From NCBI GenBank assembly GCA_016713325.1, contig JADJPJ010000099.1, forward strand, positions 14,597 through 78,596: 64,000 nucleotides of DNA, read 5' to 3'. This document shows, piece by piece, positions 1 to 10,900 of the stretch. Made by a program: the position numbers and the translations under genes. Under the pieces are notes generated by a model that was not told the origin of the DNA, did no database searches, and worked only from the letters and a program-made list of their open reading frames with translations. The stretch comes from Candidatus Flexifilum affinis (GTDB lineage Bacteria; Chloroflexota; Anaerolineae; Aggregatilineales; Phototrophicaceae). Every line of letters begins with the position of its first letter. The first letter of the stretch is position 1.

Positions 1-1491
1 GGCATCCGGCAGTTCTTCCAGCCGGTGCAAGGCGCGCACGCGGGATGGGGCGCTGCCGCTGCGGACGGCATGCAGACAGACCTTGCGTCGGCCATCGTCG
101 TCGACCTGATCCCACCAGGCGGCGATATCCTGGTCATATTCCAGCGCGCCGCGCAGCATCATCTCCCGGCCCGACTCGTCGAGGGTCAGGTTGTTCTGCT
201 CGGCGTTCAAATAATAGTCGTTGATCAGCATGAAATGGGTGATGCCGAGCAGAAAACGGCCCTGCCCGTGCAGCCAGGCCCGGTGAGCACGGTTGTAGAT
301 GTCGACCGCCTCGCGGAGCGCCGCCGCTTCGGGCGAGAGGTCGAAAATGGCGCTGTAATTCTCCAGCCCACCGAGGTCGACCTGCGTCGTTGGCCCGCCT
401 GGAACGCGGGAGATCAGGTCGTTTGGACCGGTAATCAGGTCGCCCGCTTTGCTGATCAGATTGCCCGGCCTGCTGATCAGGTCGCCCGCAGGGCCGGAAA
501 TCAGCGCATCCAGATCGGTGTCCAGCCCGAACTCGGGCTTGGTGCGGGTGATCAGGTTGTCCAGCGAATTCGACAGCAGTTCGCTGTCGAGGCGCGCCGT
601 CGCCGTATCCATATCGTCCGGCCGCCCTGTGCGCCGCTCAACCGCGCGCGCCGGGCTCGGGGCCGCCGCCGGGGTCTTCTCCAGCGCCCCTTCCAGCATG
701 GCCACCATCTCGCTCAGCGTCGGCGGCCGCTTGGCAGGGTCGACGTGCGTGCCATTGCGCAGAACGATTGTGAACTGCGGGGGCAGCTCGCGCCGCGTCT
801 TTTCGATAGCTGGAAGTGTCTCATTAAGCTGAATCTGCTTGAGCGCCAGCGGCACGGTGGCATCAAATGGAAGCTGGCCAGTCAGCATGTGGTAGACCAT
901 CACCGAAAACGAGAAGATGTCTGCCCGGTGATCCAGCACCTCGCTGGTGAGCTGTTCCGGCGCCATGTACAGCAGCGTCCCGGAACCGGGGTTGGCGGCG
1001 CGGCCTTCCGGTCCCAGCACCGCCGCCAGACCGAAGTCGGCCAGATACGGTTGGCGGTAGCTGTCGAGCAGGATGTTCGACGGCTTGAGATCGAGGTGGA
1101 TGACCTGGTTGGCGTGGGCATAGTCGAGCGCGTGGGCGACCAGCCGAGCCAGTCGCAGCGTCTCGTCCACCGCCAGCGGCCCCTCTTCCAGCAGATCTTC
1201 GAGCGACCCACCGGAGACATAGCGCATGACGATGTAGAGCTGCCCTTCATACTCGCCGAATTCGTAGATCGGCAGAATGTGCGGATGTTCCAGGCTGGCG
1301 ATCGTCCGCGCTTCACGTTCGAACAGGCGGACGGGATTGGCCTCCTGCGACAGATCGCGTGCCACTGTCTTGATGGCGACGGTGCGGTTCAGGCGCTTGT
1401 CACGCGCCGACCACACGTCCGCCATGCCGCCGCGACCGATGTGTTCGATGACCCGGTACTGACTGAATTCAGTCCCGACTTCCATTCCCAT
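1..1491 (-). CDS. Serine/threonine protein kinase, 3' end beyond the window
   Basis: Eukaryotic-type (Hanks) Ser/Thr kinase reading leftward off the window edge; 497 codons are visible with no stop. Kinase domain is about residues 12-270: Gly-rich loop IGRGGMADVW, ATP-anchoring Lys in VAIK (K41), catalytic loop IHLDLKPSN (D134) and DFG (D152). The residue before the catalytic Asp is Leu rather than Arg, so this is a non-RD kinase, which usually does not need activation-loop phosphorylation. No membrane segment is visible. Residues 329-363 hold five tandem heptads of the form GDLISRP. After them comes a part I do not recognise. Start taken at the ATG of MGMEVG; a second ATG two codons on is equally possible. 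Its promoter region is shared with the divergent secreted-protein gene. Confidence 0.9.
   Translation of the reverse strand, partial: MGMEVGTEFSQYRVIEHIGRGGMADVWSARDKRLNRTVAIKTVARDLSQEANPVRLFEREARTIASLEHPHILPIYEFGEYEGQLYIVMRYVSGGSLEDLLEEGPLAVDETLRLARLVAHALDYAHANQVIHLDLKPSNILLDSYRQPYLADFGLAAVLGPEGRAANPGSGTLLYMAPEQLTSEVLDHRADIFSFSVMVYHMLTGQLPFDATVPLALKQIQLNETLPAIEKTRRELPPQFTIVLRNGTHVDPAKRPPTLSEMVAMLEGALEKTPAAAPSPARAVERRTGRPDDMDTATARLDSELLSNSLDNLITRTKPEFGLDTDLDALISGPAGDLISRPGNLISKAGDLITGPNDLISRVPGGPTTQVDLGGLENYSAIFDLSPEAAALREAVDIYNRAHRAWLHGQGRFLLGITHFMLINDYYLNAEQNNLTLDESGREMMLRGALEYDQDIAAWWDQVDDDGRRKVCLHAVRSGSAPSRVRALHRLEELPDA
403..507 (-). repeat. Five tandem heptad repeats (GDLISRP-like) inside the kinase
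   Basis: Read on the minus strand, five consecutive 21-bp units encode ALISGPA, GDLISRP, GNLISKA, GDLITGP and NDLISRV. The invariant core is Leu-Ile-Ser/Thr with a preceding Asp or Asn in four units. The DNA copies are diverged, so this is a protein-level repeat, not recent slippage. It lies just after the kinase domain and could be a linker or a self-association element. Confidence 0.75.
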
Positions 1492-1526
1492 AAGGTTGCG
1501 CTCTCGAAGTGACCGGTACGTGACTC

Positions 1527-1573
1527 AGTATAACGGAAAAACAGTACGGGGAAAAACCAAAACGAACTATAAT
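1527..1573. promoter_or_regulatory. Divergent promoter region between kinase and secreted protein
   Basis: A perfect -10 hexamer TATAAT lies at 1568-1573 on the plus strand, about 40 bases before the GTG start of the secreted protein; no good -35 is visible. On the minus strand TATACT (1532-1527) could be the -10 of the kinase gene. Assignment is by eye from hexamers and distance only. Confidence 0.45.
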
Positions 1574-1611
1574 ATGAACACATGATGTTACGCCTTCAAG
1601 GAGGGGTAACG

Positions 1612-4600
1612 GTGAATAGCAAGTTACTATTGGTTCTTGTAATGCTCATTTTCGCCTTTCTCGTGAGCGCATCTCATGCAGAGCCGCCCAGAGTAGTTCC
1701 CCTCAGCGCCCCCAACTGCTCATCCACCACAGAGATTGCATATGGCCCTTCCCCTGTCTCGGGCGAAATTGGCGCGTCCAGCGAGACCGACTGCTTTACT
1801 TTCAGCGGCGCGGCCGGCGACAAAGTGATCATCACTGTCAACGTCACCTCCGGAGATCCCAGCCTGTTGGTAGAACTTCACCACGCCGGCGTCGAAGATT
1901 ATCTATGCGGGCAGTTCTCGGGAATCCTGCGGTGTGAACTCGATACGACCGCGCCTTACGTTATCCGTCTAGCCTATCCTGGCGATCAAACGGGGACCTA
2001 TTGGGTACAGGTGCAGCGTCAAAACAACCCGGTGGGCTGCTCAGTGCTTAATTTCGGAGAGCTAATATCCGCTTCGATCGGGGAGGTGGGCGAGCAGGAC
2101 TGCTACACCACTCCGGCTGAGGTGGGCGACGTTCTGCGGCTGCGGGCGATGGGCATTAATGGAGAACCCGTCTATTCGGGAGAGATTTTCCGTCCCGATG
2201 GCAGTTCCCTCTGTTACATCCCCGGCGAATGCACAATCGATGCAGCCGGCAGCTATGGCATCATCTTCTCGTGGGATTCCATGCCGATGGATTATCGCGT
2301 CCATCTTCAGCGCCTGAACAACCCGACCGGATGTACAGCACTGAGTTTTGGAGGCAACCCGACATCACACACGATTGAAGAAGCGCTGGAAGAAGACTGC
2401 TTCACCTACTCCGCCAGCGCCGGGGATTGGATTCAGGTGCGCGCGTTGAAGACCTCCGGTGATCTCTACACAGAGATTGAACTGCTCGGGGTCGATGGCA
2501 AAGACCTGTTGAACTGCGCAGATGTCGCGCCGGGCGTCGAATTCAACTGTCAAACGCCGGTGGGCGGGCAGCATACAGTCATGATCAAAGACTGGTGGAG
2601 CCATTACACAGGCGGATACAACCTCTACATCCAACGGATGAACAACCCGATCGGCTGCACGCCGATCACCCTTGGCACGCCAATTACCGGTCGCACCATC
2701 GACACCGTGAATCAGGTCGACTGCTACACCTTCCCCGCAACGGCAGGGCAGTCCGTCCGGGTCATGACCTATGACGCAAACTGGAGGCGGGCTGGGCGTC
2801 ACCGAGATGTATCGTCCGGATGGCACCTTCGCCGAACAGTGTTTTTTCGGAGGTCCGCAGGATCTGCTTTGCACCCCCGACGTATCCGGTACGCACACCA
2901 TTACGCTCACACACGTGAGCAATGGCGTACCCACCGGATACAGCCTCTATGTGGACGACGGATGGTATCTCGGAGGACCCATAAACATCCAGATCAGTGA
3001 TGACTTTTCCCACATCGTTCGGGTCGAAAGTGATTGGTGTGCGTTTTACTTTTCGCCGGGCCTGTCGCTCCCGATTGCGGGTGGGAAGTTTTTCGGTCGA
3101 AACATTCCCATTCAGTTCACCGATCCAGTCGTCGAGATGGGTGTGATGGATATCGAAGGGACGTTCTTCGACGGAGATGGCGACGGGTTCCCGGAACAGG
3201 TGACAGGCGAACTCCAATTCGCGTCCGGGCTATCATGTGCTCGCCCTCTCTCACATTGGGCAGCCACCACCCGGCATCCAGATGGAGATTATGACGGCTG
3301 GAATAATTTGAGCGAGTGGGTGCTCGGGTCCTTTGAGAATGCAGGATCGAGCACACCGGAGAACAGCACCATCCCGGTATCACCGGTTCTGGGACGTTCC
3401 GTATGCGACGATTCTCTCGACAACGACCAGGATGGATTCGTGGATGGCGCCGATGAAACCTGCCTGCCAATCGAAGGAAACGATCTTGAAGTTCGACAGA
3501 TCGCGCTTCGACGCGCCAGCCCGGGACAGGAGATCATCTATGTGCTTGAGTACGCGAATCTGGGGACGGAAACTGCCGAAAACGTCATTCTCCTGCTGCG
3601 CCTTCCATATCTCGGCGTCTACTACGTTTCGGGTTCTCAGAATGCCATTTACATACCCTATGCCAACGAAGTGTTCTGGAAGCTTGGGAGCCTTCTCCCA
3701 GGAACGATCGGTAGGGTAACCGCCACAGTGGAATTCGAGTGGGGGTTACCACAGGGTGCTGAATTCCAGAGCACGCTGTCGATCGGCACGACAAGCCCAG
3801 AGATGGACGTGATATTTCCCTGGCAGAATCCGATTCCCGGCCTGGCCGATTATCTCGCCTATGAGCCTCCGAGTGGCGCCCCCTTAATATCGTCGGCCGC
3901 ACCTGACGAAGTCTGGATAGAGCATCAGCGCGTATGCCTGCTGACCTGTCTGGAATGATGTGGTATCGGGCGCAACGCCCGGTCTGGACGATCTCTCGAA
4001 GATCGATGAATGCCGGACCTACGTGCTGTCCGACCGCCAGCCTCATCTCGCGTGGGCGTGCGTCCGAGCGGTCATTGATACGATGTATCGTGACGAAGAA
4101 CCCCCGATTGAAGTTCCCGATTGTTTCCGTCAATGTCTGCGACGCACGGGGAGGACGTCCTGTCAAGAAGGCGAAACGGGTCGCTACTGTGTAAGGTCGT
4201 ACTTTGGAAACCAACATTACGTCTACCAACGGACCTGTGAACTGGGCTCCTGGTCTGATCCGACAGGGGATAACACCATCCTCATTGAGACATGTGCTGC
4301 AGGGGGGAAGTGTTCGGGGCAACAACAGTGGGAGCTTATGCCGGCTGGCAGCGAAGCCGTTTGCGTCCCTGGAGAGGATATTGCCAACACCGACGATGAA
4401 CCGACGGTAATCACTGTGGCCCGCGACCCCAACGCCAAGCACGCCGACCGCGAGACCGCCTCACCGGGCGAGATCATCAACTTCACCATCGAGTTCGAGA
4501 ACGAGGGTGAGGGCATCGCCTACGGCGTCTACGTCACCGACACGCTGGAGGAGGACATCGACGCCTCGACGCTCGTCCTGCCTCCGGGCGAGGGTGGAGT

Positions 4601-5621
4601 CTATGACCCTGACACTCGCACGATCTCCTGGTTCATCGGCGAGGTCGGCCCCGGCGGCACAGGAGAACGCCACTTCTCCGCCAACGTGCGCAGCGATGCG
4701 GCCTGCGGCGCCGAGGTCACCAACTACGCCACCGTCTACTTCCCCAGCGTCCCCGAGGTCACGCCGACCAACGGCGTCGCCGTGCGCGTGGTCGACCCGG
4801 CCTGCGATGGCGATGGCGACGGCATCTTCGATACGCTCGACCTCTGCCCGGCGGTGTTCAACCCCGCCGACGCCGACGGCGACACCTTCGACGGCGAGGA
4901 CCCGCTCGACGGGATTGACAACGACGGCGACGGGCTGATCGATGAAGACTACGAGACAGGCCAGGAAGACTTCGACGACGATGGGAAGGGCGATCCCTGT
5001 GATCAGGACGACGACCAGGATGCCATGATCGACGCCTTTGAAGTGGCGTACTACTGCCTCAATCCATTCGCCGACGATGCCGCGCTCGACCCTGACGGGG
5101 ATGGCAGCTCCAACCACGCCGAATTCCTGGCTGCCACCGATCCCTGCCCGCCGCAGGCCGATGCCGCGGTATCCGTCACGCTTCAGGGTAGGCCGGCCGC
5201 GCCGGACGTTCACTGGGTCCTGCCGCTGCATGTCATTCTGACGCCACAGGGCAGCGCCACGCCGATCTTCGATGGCCAGGTGACCACCGATACTCAGGGC
5301 CGCTTCGCCCTTTATGGACTGCTGCCCGGCACCTACCGCCTGTGGGTCAAGAGCAGCCGTACCCTGGCCGTGGCCGGGGAGGTCACGCTGGTCGCCGGCG
5401 ACAACGTGGTGAATATTGGCCTGCTGCGAGAGGGCGACGCCAACGATAACAACATCGTCAACATCGTCGACTTCTCTGTGCTGGCTTTGGCCTACGGCAA
5501 ATCCTCCGGGCAGCCGACGTACGACGAACGGGCCGACTTCAACCAGGACGGTTTCGTAGGCATCGGCGACTTCTCGCTGCTGGCGCTCAACTTCGGTCTG
5601 GCCGGCGCGCCGCAAAACTGA
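1612..5621 (+). CDS. Large secreted multidomain protein: PPC-like repeats, DUF11, Ca-binding, dockerin-like end (two frameshifts)
   Basis: Exported, probably surface-associated protein of about 1336 residues. I chose the GTG at 1612 because AAGGAGGGG lies just upstream; it gives a signal peptide (hydrophobic core LLLVLVMLIFAFLV, likely cleavage after SASHA). The N-terminal third has four repeats of about 110 residues resembling pre-peptidase C-terminal beta domains. Each has a DCFTFSG-like strand and ends QRxNNPxGC. Then follow a CDDSLDNDQDGFVDG calcium-type motif (about 3410), a DUF11-like domain (about 3460-3830), a second DUF11 domain (about 4390-4790), Asp-rich TSP3/EF-hand-like repeats (4800-5140) and a C-terminal pair GDANDNNIVNIVDFS / ADFNQDGFVGIGDFS typical of type I dockerin. 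The frame moves by +1 near 2770-2790 and again near 3945-3958. The three segments join into one sensible protein, so I treat it as one gene with two indels. Confidence 0.75.
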
Positions 5622-5654
5622 TGGCAGTCGGGCGCACGCTGAATGAATGACGAA

Positions 5655-5689
5655 CGGGACCCAATGCATCATCTGTGCATCGGGTCCCG
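5655..5689. terminator. Hairpin between convergent genes
   Basis: CGGGACCCAATGCA (5655-5668) pairs with TGCATCGGGTCCCG (5676-5689) with a single mismatch and a 7-base loop. It sits between the stop of the secreted protein and the stop of the oppositely oriented acetyltransferase, where a bidirectional terminator is expected. No T-run follows, so the termination role is inferred. Confidence 0.5.
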
Positions 5690-5706
5690 CTCCAGTTCCT
5701 CAACCC

Positions 5707-6582
5707 TTACGAAGCGTCGAAGCTGTACATGGCGCAGTCGATCACCGGCTCATAGCCGATCTGCTGGTAGATCTTGTTTGACGTCGGGTTGTTCAGATTG
5801 GTGTACAGGAAGCAGAAAGTCCGACCGCTGTCCAACAGCGTCTGTGTTACCCCCGCCGTGCAGGCGCTGGCATAGCCGTGGCCGCGCTTCTCCGGCGGCG
5901 TGTAGACCGGCCCGACACGCATCCCGTGCGGCGTGGGTCCGGTGTGCCCGACCATCGATACCACGCCGCCGTTGGCCGGGTCCTCCCACAGATAGATGCC
6001 GCGGTGAGCAAAGGACAGTCCGCCGTCCACCCAGTTGTTGAAATTCTCGCGCGGGGTCTCCTGAGCGCCGAAAGCCTCGATCTCGAAGGCCACCATCCAG
6101 TCGATCAACAGCGACCGATCCTCCGGGGTGATGCGGCGCATGAATCCGGGCACGCCGGTCGGCACCTTCACCGTGTGAACCTGGTAAATGCGCTCCGGCA
6201 TTTGCATGCGAGTGGTCACGCCCTTCCGTGCCGACCAGCATTCGGCGAACTGTCGTGCGAGCTCCACCTCACCCAGCACGGTCGGCAGAGACTCGTACAT
6301 CGACTGTGGGTCTTCGATCAGGGCATCCAGCGCGACCGGCCAATCGGCCACCGAGAGAATCAGCCCACGCGGTGGAGTGCGCAGTGCTGTAAGGACGATC
6401 TCGCCGGCGTCGTCGGTCAGTATCGCAAGATAGGGTTGTTGCTGACCAAATTGAGTAACGTTCTGGATCAGACTGTTGGTCAATCCAATGCTCAGGCAGT
6501 TCGCCGCTTCGTTGCGCAGCCAAAATGACTCGGCGCGCGCCAGATACGCCGCCGGGTCGGTATACCGACTGATCTTGACCAA
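5707..6582 (-). CDS. GNAT-family N-acetyltransferase
   Basis: Protein of about 291 residues. The C-terminal half is a GNAT fold: the acetyl-CoA loop is in YTPPEKRGHGYAS (RGHGYA fits the R/Q-x-x-G-x-A motif), followed by the alpha4/beta6-beta7 pattern NNPTSNKIYQQIGYEPV. The N-terminal half is a less conserved GNAT-like region. The substrate cannot be deduced. I prefer the TTG start at 6582 because GAGGAGG lies five bases before it; a GTG at 6633 would add 17 residues but has no good ribosome site. It converges with the secreted-protein gene and diverges from the exporter gene. Confidence 0.75.
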   Translation of the reverse strand: MVKISRYTDPAAYLARAESFWLRNEAANCLSIGLTNSLIQNVTQFGQQQPYLAILTDDAGEIVLTALRTPPRGLILSVADWPVALDALIEDPQSMYESLPTVLGEVELARQFAECWSARKGVTTRMQMPERIYQVHTVKVPTGVPGFMRRITPEDRSLLIDWMVAFEIEAFGAQETPRENFNNWVDGGLSFAHRGIYLWEDPANGGVVSMVGHTGPTPHGMRVGPVYTPPEKRGHGYASACTAGVTQTLLDSGRTFCFLYTNLNNPTSNKIYQQIGYEPVIDCAMYSFDAS

Positions 6583-6751
6583 TTCACCCTCCTCGATGTG
6601 CTGAACTGAACGACCGGCTATGACAAAGATCACGCCCCATCATGCCATCTGTCACCCCACCCTGCACATTCATTGATTCGCAGGCGCGGTGACGTGACAA
6701 TGCCAAGTGTAAGCTGATTTTGCCGCCACGAAACAAGGAACCGTACCGCTC

Positions 6752-7822
6752 ATGACCTCCGCGCCTGCACCATCCCGGACCTCCGTCCCGGTGTTTCTGG
6801 TCGGTTTCGCTGTAATCGTCGTCCTGACGCTGCTCGTTCTGGAAGCAGACCGCGCCATCGCCGGCTTCTTCCGCGCGCAGGGCATCGCCCAGAACCTGTT
6901 CGAATACCCGCTCACCGCCGCCATCATCGGCCTGCTCGCCAACGCCCTCCTCAAGGTCACCGGCGTCTACCGGCATATCCGCCCGGCCGTGCGCACCGAT
7001 TTCTACCTGAAGGTTGGCGTCATCCTGCTCGGCACACGCATCAGCGTTGGCGATCTGCTGGCGACCGGCGCAGGCGGTCTGATCCAGGCCGTGATCATGG
7101 TGACCAGCGTGTTCTCCTTCACCTGGTGGCTGGGCGGCAAGCTCAAGCTGCCGGATACACTGCGCGCCGTCATGGCTTCCGCCGTATCAATCTGCGGAGT
7201 GTCCGCCGCTGTCGCCGCCGCCGGGTCGGTGCAGGCGAAGAAAGAAGAAATCACCTATGTGACGGCGCTGGTCATTGTCACTGCGCTGCCCCTCATGGTC
7301 CTCATGCCCCTCATCGCCGGGGCCTTCAACCTGCCGGCCGATGTGGCAGGCGCGTGGTTCGGCGGCAACATCGACACCACGGCTGCGGTCGTCGGGGCGG
7401 GAACGCTCTACGGAGAGGAGGCGCAGCAGGTCGCCACCGTCGTCAAGTCGTCCCAGAATGTGCTGATGGGCTTTGTGGCCTTTGCGCTGGCCTTCTACTT
7501 CGTCAGTGTGGTACGCAAGGGCGAAGGCGAGCGGCCGTCGGCGAAGCTGATCTGGGAACGCTTTCCCAAGTTTGTCCTCGGCTTCATGCTCATGTCGGTG
7601 ATCGCCTCCCTGGGACTGATCGCGCCGCCGCTCAAGGCCACCATTGGCACGGTCTACCAGTTCACTTTCGCGCTGGCCTTCGTCTGCATCGGTCTGGAGT
7701 TCGACCCGAGCGCCCTGCGGCAGGCCGGTCTGAAACCGGTGCTGGTCTACCTGGCCGCGACCGTCTTCAATACCGTGCTGGCGCTGCTCGTCGCCTTGGT
7801 AATCTTCGGGGTGCTGTTCTAA
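6752..7822 (+). CDS. YeiH/UPF0324-family membrane protein (putative sulfate exporter)
   Basis: Integral membrane protein of 356 residues, close to the usual length of the family, with about ten hydrophobic helices. Family hallmarks visible are the early GVILLGTRIS segment, the SAVSICGVSAAVAAAG helix, the GGNIDTTAAVVGAG motif in the middle and the C-terminal FVCIGLEFD. The family (Cons_hypoth698) is annotated as putative sulfate exporter, but transport has been shown for few members, so substrate is uncertain. The gene stands alone between a divergent acetyltransferase and a convergent large protein. Confidence 0.85.
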   Translation: MTSAPAPSRTSVPVFLVGFAVIVVLTLLVLEADRAIAGFFRAQGIAQNLFEYPLTAAIIGLLANALLKVTGVYRHIRPAVRTDFYLKVGVILLGTRISVGDLLATGAGGLIQAVIMVTSVFSFTWWLGGKLKLPDTLRAVMASAVSICGVSAAVAAAGSVQAKKEEITYVTALVIVTALPLMVLMPLIAGAFNLPADVAGAWFGGNIDTTAAVVGAGTLYGEEAQQVATVVKSSQNVLMGFVAFALAFYFVSVVRKGEGERPSAKLIWERFPKFVLGFMLMSVIASLGLIAPPLKATIGTVYQFTFALAFVCIGLEFDPSALRQAGLKPVLVYLAATVFNTVLALLVALVIFGVLF

Positions 7823-7826
7823 AGAA

Positions 7827-7948
7827 GAAATGAGTGACGAGAAATGAGAGATGAGGAAGGGCAAAAGCGAATGGCTTTTGCTCAGTTCATCCTGAGGGGA
7901 TCAGAGACCTGAGGTTTTTGACTCATTTCTCATCTCTCATCTCTCGTT
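7827..7948. repeat. Inverted ATGAG-rich repeat with inner hairpin, intergenic
   Basis: Between two convergent stops. GAAATGAGAGATGAGG (around 7841-7856) and CTCATTTCTCATCTCTCATC (about 7922-7941) are imperfect inverted copies of an ATGAGARATGAG motif. Inside, GCAAAAGC (7861-7868) and GCTTTTGC (7874-7881) form a perfect 8-bp stem with a 5-base loop. A 15-base piece, ATGAGAGATGAGGAA (7844-7858), recurs exactly at 54441-54455 on the other strand. The element probably works as a transcription terminator or is a dispersed intergenic repeat. Confidence 0.55.
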
Positions 7949-7954
7949 ACGGTT

Positions 7955-10900
7955 TTACTGGTCCCCCCTCACCCGCGCCTTGAAGTAGCCGTGCACGAAG
8001 CGGTAGAACTCCAGCGTGTTCTCCGGGCGCTGCCGATTCATGTCCAGCCGTTTGGCAAAGCCGCTGTCCTGCAGAAGACGAACATCCGCCTTCTCGGAGA
8101 TCATCAAGGCCAGTTCGGGGATGCGCTGCAAGTCGATGGCCAGGTCTTTGACCAGTGTCCGCCGCTCATAGAGCGAGATCGATTCCCACAGGCTCTCCAG
8201 TTCGCCGCGGATCGCCGCCGGGGTCAGCGAGATCTTTTCGTCTTCGGCGAAGGCGCGCAGGGCCGTCTTGAGCAGGCGGTTGAGCTGCTGCACCTCGCGC
8301 ATCAGGGCCGGCGCGGCGCGGTCGCCGAGCGGGTGATTGGTCAGCAGGCGGTCGGTGCGCACGCTCAGCCGCCGTCCACGCGCGAAGTACCCCGCCATCA
8401 CCCGGAAGATATCCAGCACCGTCTCGACTGTGCCGTTCCCGTCGAGGAGCGCCTGAATCTGTTCGTCGGCCTCGCGCGCTCGCAGACGGCGATGCCGCTC
8501 GCTCAGCGCCACCAGCGCCCGGCCCACGTCGAGGATGGCACTGGAGATCGCCCGGCGCTCGGCGTCGGTCAGATTGCCATTCAGGCTGTCCAGGTCGCTG
8601 AGGAGACTCGGCACACTGGGCAGGTTGCCCCGGTCCATATACGTCAGGCCGGTGTCGTACAGAAACTTGGCCGTCGTGTGCAGTGAGTAGGCATAGTCGG
8701 CCAGCTCTTCGCCGCCGATCAACCGGCGCATGGTGTGCGTCGCCTCCAGCGCCAGCCCCACCTCCGGACCCAACTCCGTCTTCAGCCGTCCGATCGCCTT
8801 GGGGGCGAACGTGTCGCCGCACAGGCGGATGTAGCGCCGCAGCATCTCCAGGCCGATCGCCTGCACATCCGGCGTCCAGTCGAGCGAGCGGTAAATGCGC
8901 ACCAGCGCGTCCAGAGCCGCCTCGCCTCGCCGGGTCGCCGTGCCCGGAATCAGACTGATGACGCGGATGATGTAGTTGTCGTCGCGCCGGCGGACATGAT
9001 AGTCGAGCAGTTCAATGATCAGCTCGAACTGGATCGCTTCCAAAATCAGCCGGTTGCTGAAGACCAGCCGGGTCAGCTCCATGGCGACTTCGTCCAGGCC
9101 CGGCGACCAGGTGTGCTGCTCCAGCGCGCCGTAGTAGGCCATGGCCAGCGGCAGCGGTTTCAACCCCTGGGCGCTGAGCGCGCTCAGGGCCGGCGCCACC
9201 TGCTCGATCGCCATGGGTGTATCGTGGAACAACGCCCGCAGCATGTTGGCGAACTGCGTTTGCTTGTCCGGCGGGTAGAGCAGCCGTCCCTGGCGCGTCA
9301 CCGCCGTGGCGAAATCGTCATAGCGCCCGCGCAGCAGCAGAATGCGCAGCAGATGATGCGAGGCCATCGGCCCCAGGCGCTGCACCGTCGCATCATCAGC
9401 CAGGTTGCGCATCACCCAGTTAAAGGCGCCGGCCTGCTCGCCGAGGTCGACCGTCGCCGCGCGCGTCAGCAGCGCCAGCGCCGGCGCGTCCACCAGATCG
9501 CGCCGTTCGGCCAGCAGCGCCGCCTCGATCAGGCGGGTGATCATCAGCGGACGCCATTCTTCGCCGAACTCGTTGGCGATCTGCGCCAGCAGCCCTATCG
9601 GCGGGGCGGTCCGGTCTTCATTATTGAGATAGGCCGCCAGATGGGTCAGGCTGGGCGGCAGCTTGTCCAGCATCGGCTTGAGCGTCACAAAACGCCGCCA
9701 GCGGTCGCCTGCCAGAGCGCTTGCCCCCAGGGCGAAGACGTTGGCCGCCAGCGATTCGCTCTGGGTGACCAGCGGCAGGGCTACCTCCACAAGGCGCGGG
9801 ATGATACTCGACACCTCGATGTTCCACTGATTCTTGCGCACGTGGCGTAAGAAGGCGTTGAGCGCCTCGACCTGCCGCTTCTGCGCCAACTGCTCGGCAT
9901 AGGCGACGGTGGCCTTCTGAGTCATCTCCACCCAGTACATGCCGCTGAAGCCAAACGGGTTGGACAGCCAGCGGGCCAGCACGCGGTAGACGCGATCGGC
10001 CTTGCCGGATCCCAGCGCGTCGTCCATCTGCTGAAGGATCACCCGCTCCAGAATCGGTTTACCGCGCACCACCAGCGACAGCAGATCCGTCTGCTCGATC
10101 TCCTCCAGCACCAAGGCGAAGGCCAGCAGATGGCGCACGTAGGCCGCGCTGGTCGTCTCGTCGAGCGTGGGATCTTCGGCCAGGATGCGAGCGACTTCCG
10201 CCGCTTCGACCGGCTGGTTGTTGGTCACAGCCGTGTCCACCGCCATGCGCCGCGCCGCATAAGTGAGCGCCTCGGCCAGCGATTCGCCGCGCTTCAGGCG
10301 CCACCCGGCCACCGGCGTGAGCGACGCCGACTGCTGTATGACAAGCTGCGTGTCGAGCCGGAGCAGGCTCTTGATGTACTTGCTGTACTCGTCCGGCGCG
10401 CGCTTGCCGTCGATCTGCGCCTTCTCCCAGTCGTAGACCAGCGCATTCTGGGGCAGCGGCTCGTCGGTGTAGAAGCGAATCTGTGCGTCGACCCGCGTCG
10501 AGGGCAGGGTGTGGGTGGCGAAGGTCACGCCGAAGCGGGCAGGAGGCGGCAGCAGGGCCAGCAGACCCTCGATGAACGCCAGCCGCCGGGGGAGTTCGTT
10601 CGGCGCGCCGCGCACCACGATCTGCACCCCCTGAATGAGCGCGCCCAGCAGCGCCTCGACGGCTTCCATGCGGTCGCGGGTGGCCGTCAGCAGCGCCAGC
10701 AGCGCCCGCTCCTGATCCTCGGCGAAGGGGGCGGCCGGCTGAAAGGTCAGCGGCGGAATCGTATTGCCGACCTGCTCGTAGGTGGGCATCTGCACGTCCA
10801 TCAACGCCGACAACCCGGTCAGCGAGGTCAGGTTGCCGCCCAGGCTGCGCAGCGCTTCCGGTGCCATCAGGATGACATGGCGCATTGACTGGCCCTTGGC

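Noticed and set aside
25..1512. Long open frame on the plus strand opposite the first kinase
   Set aside because: The minus-strand reading has all kinase motifs in order; the plus reading is a low-complexity Arg/Gln/Val mirror typical of GC-rich antisense frames.
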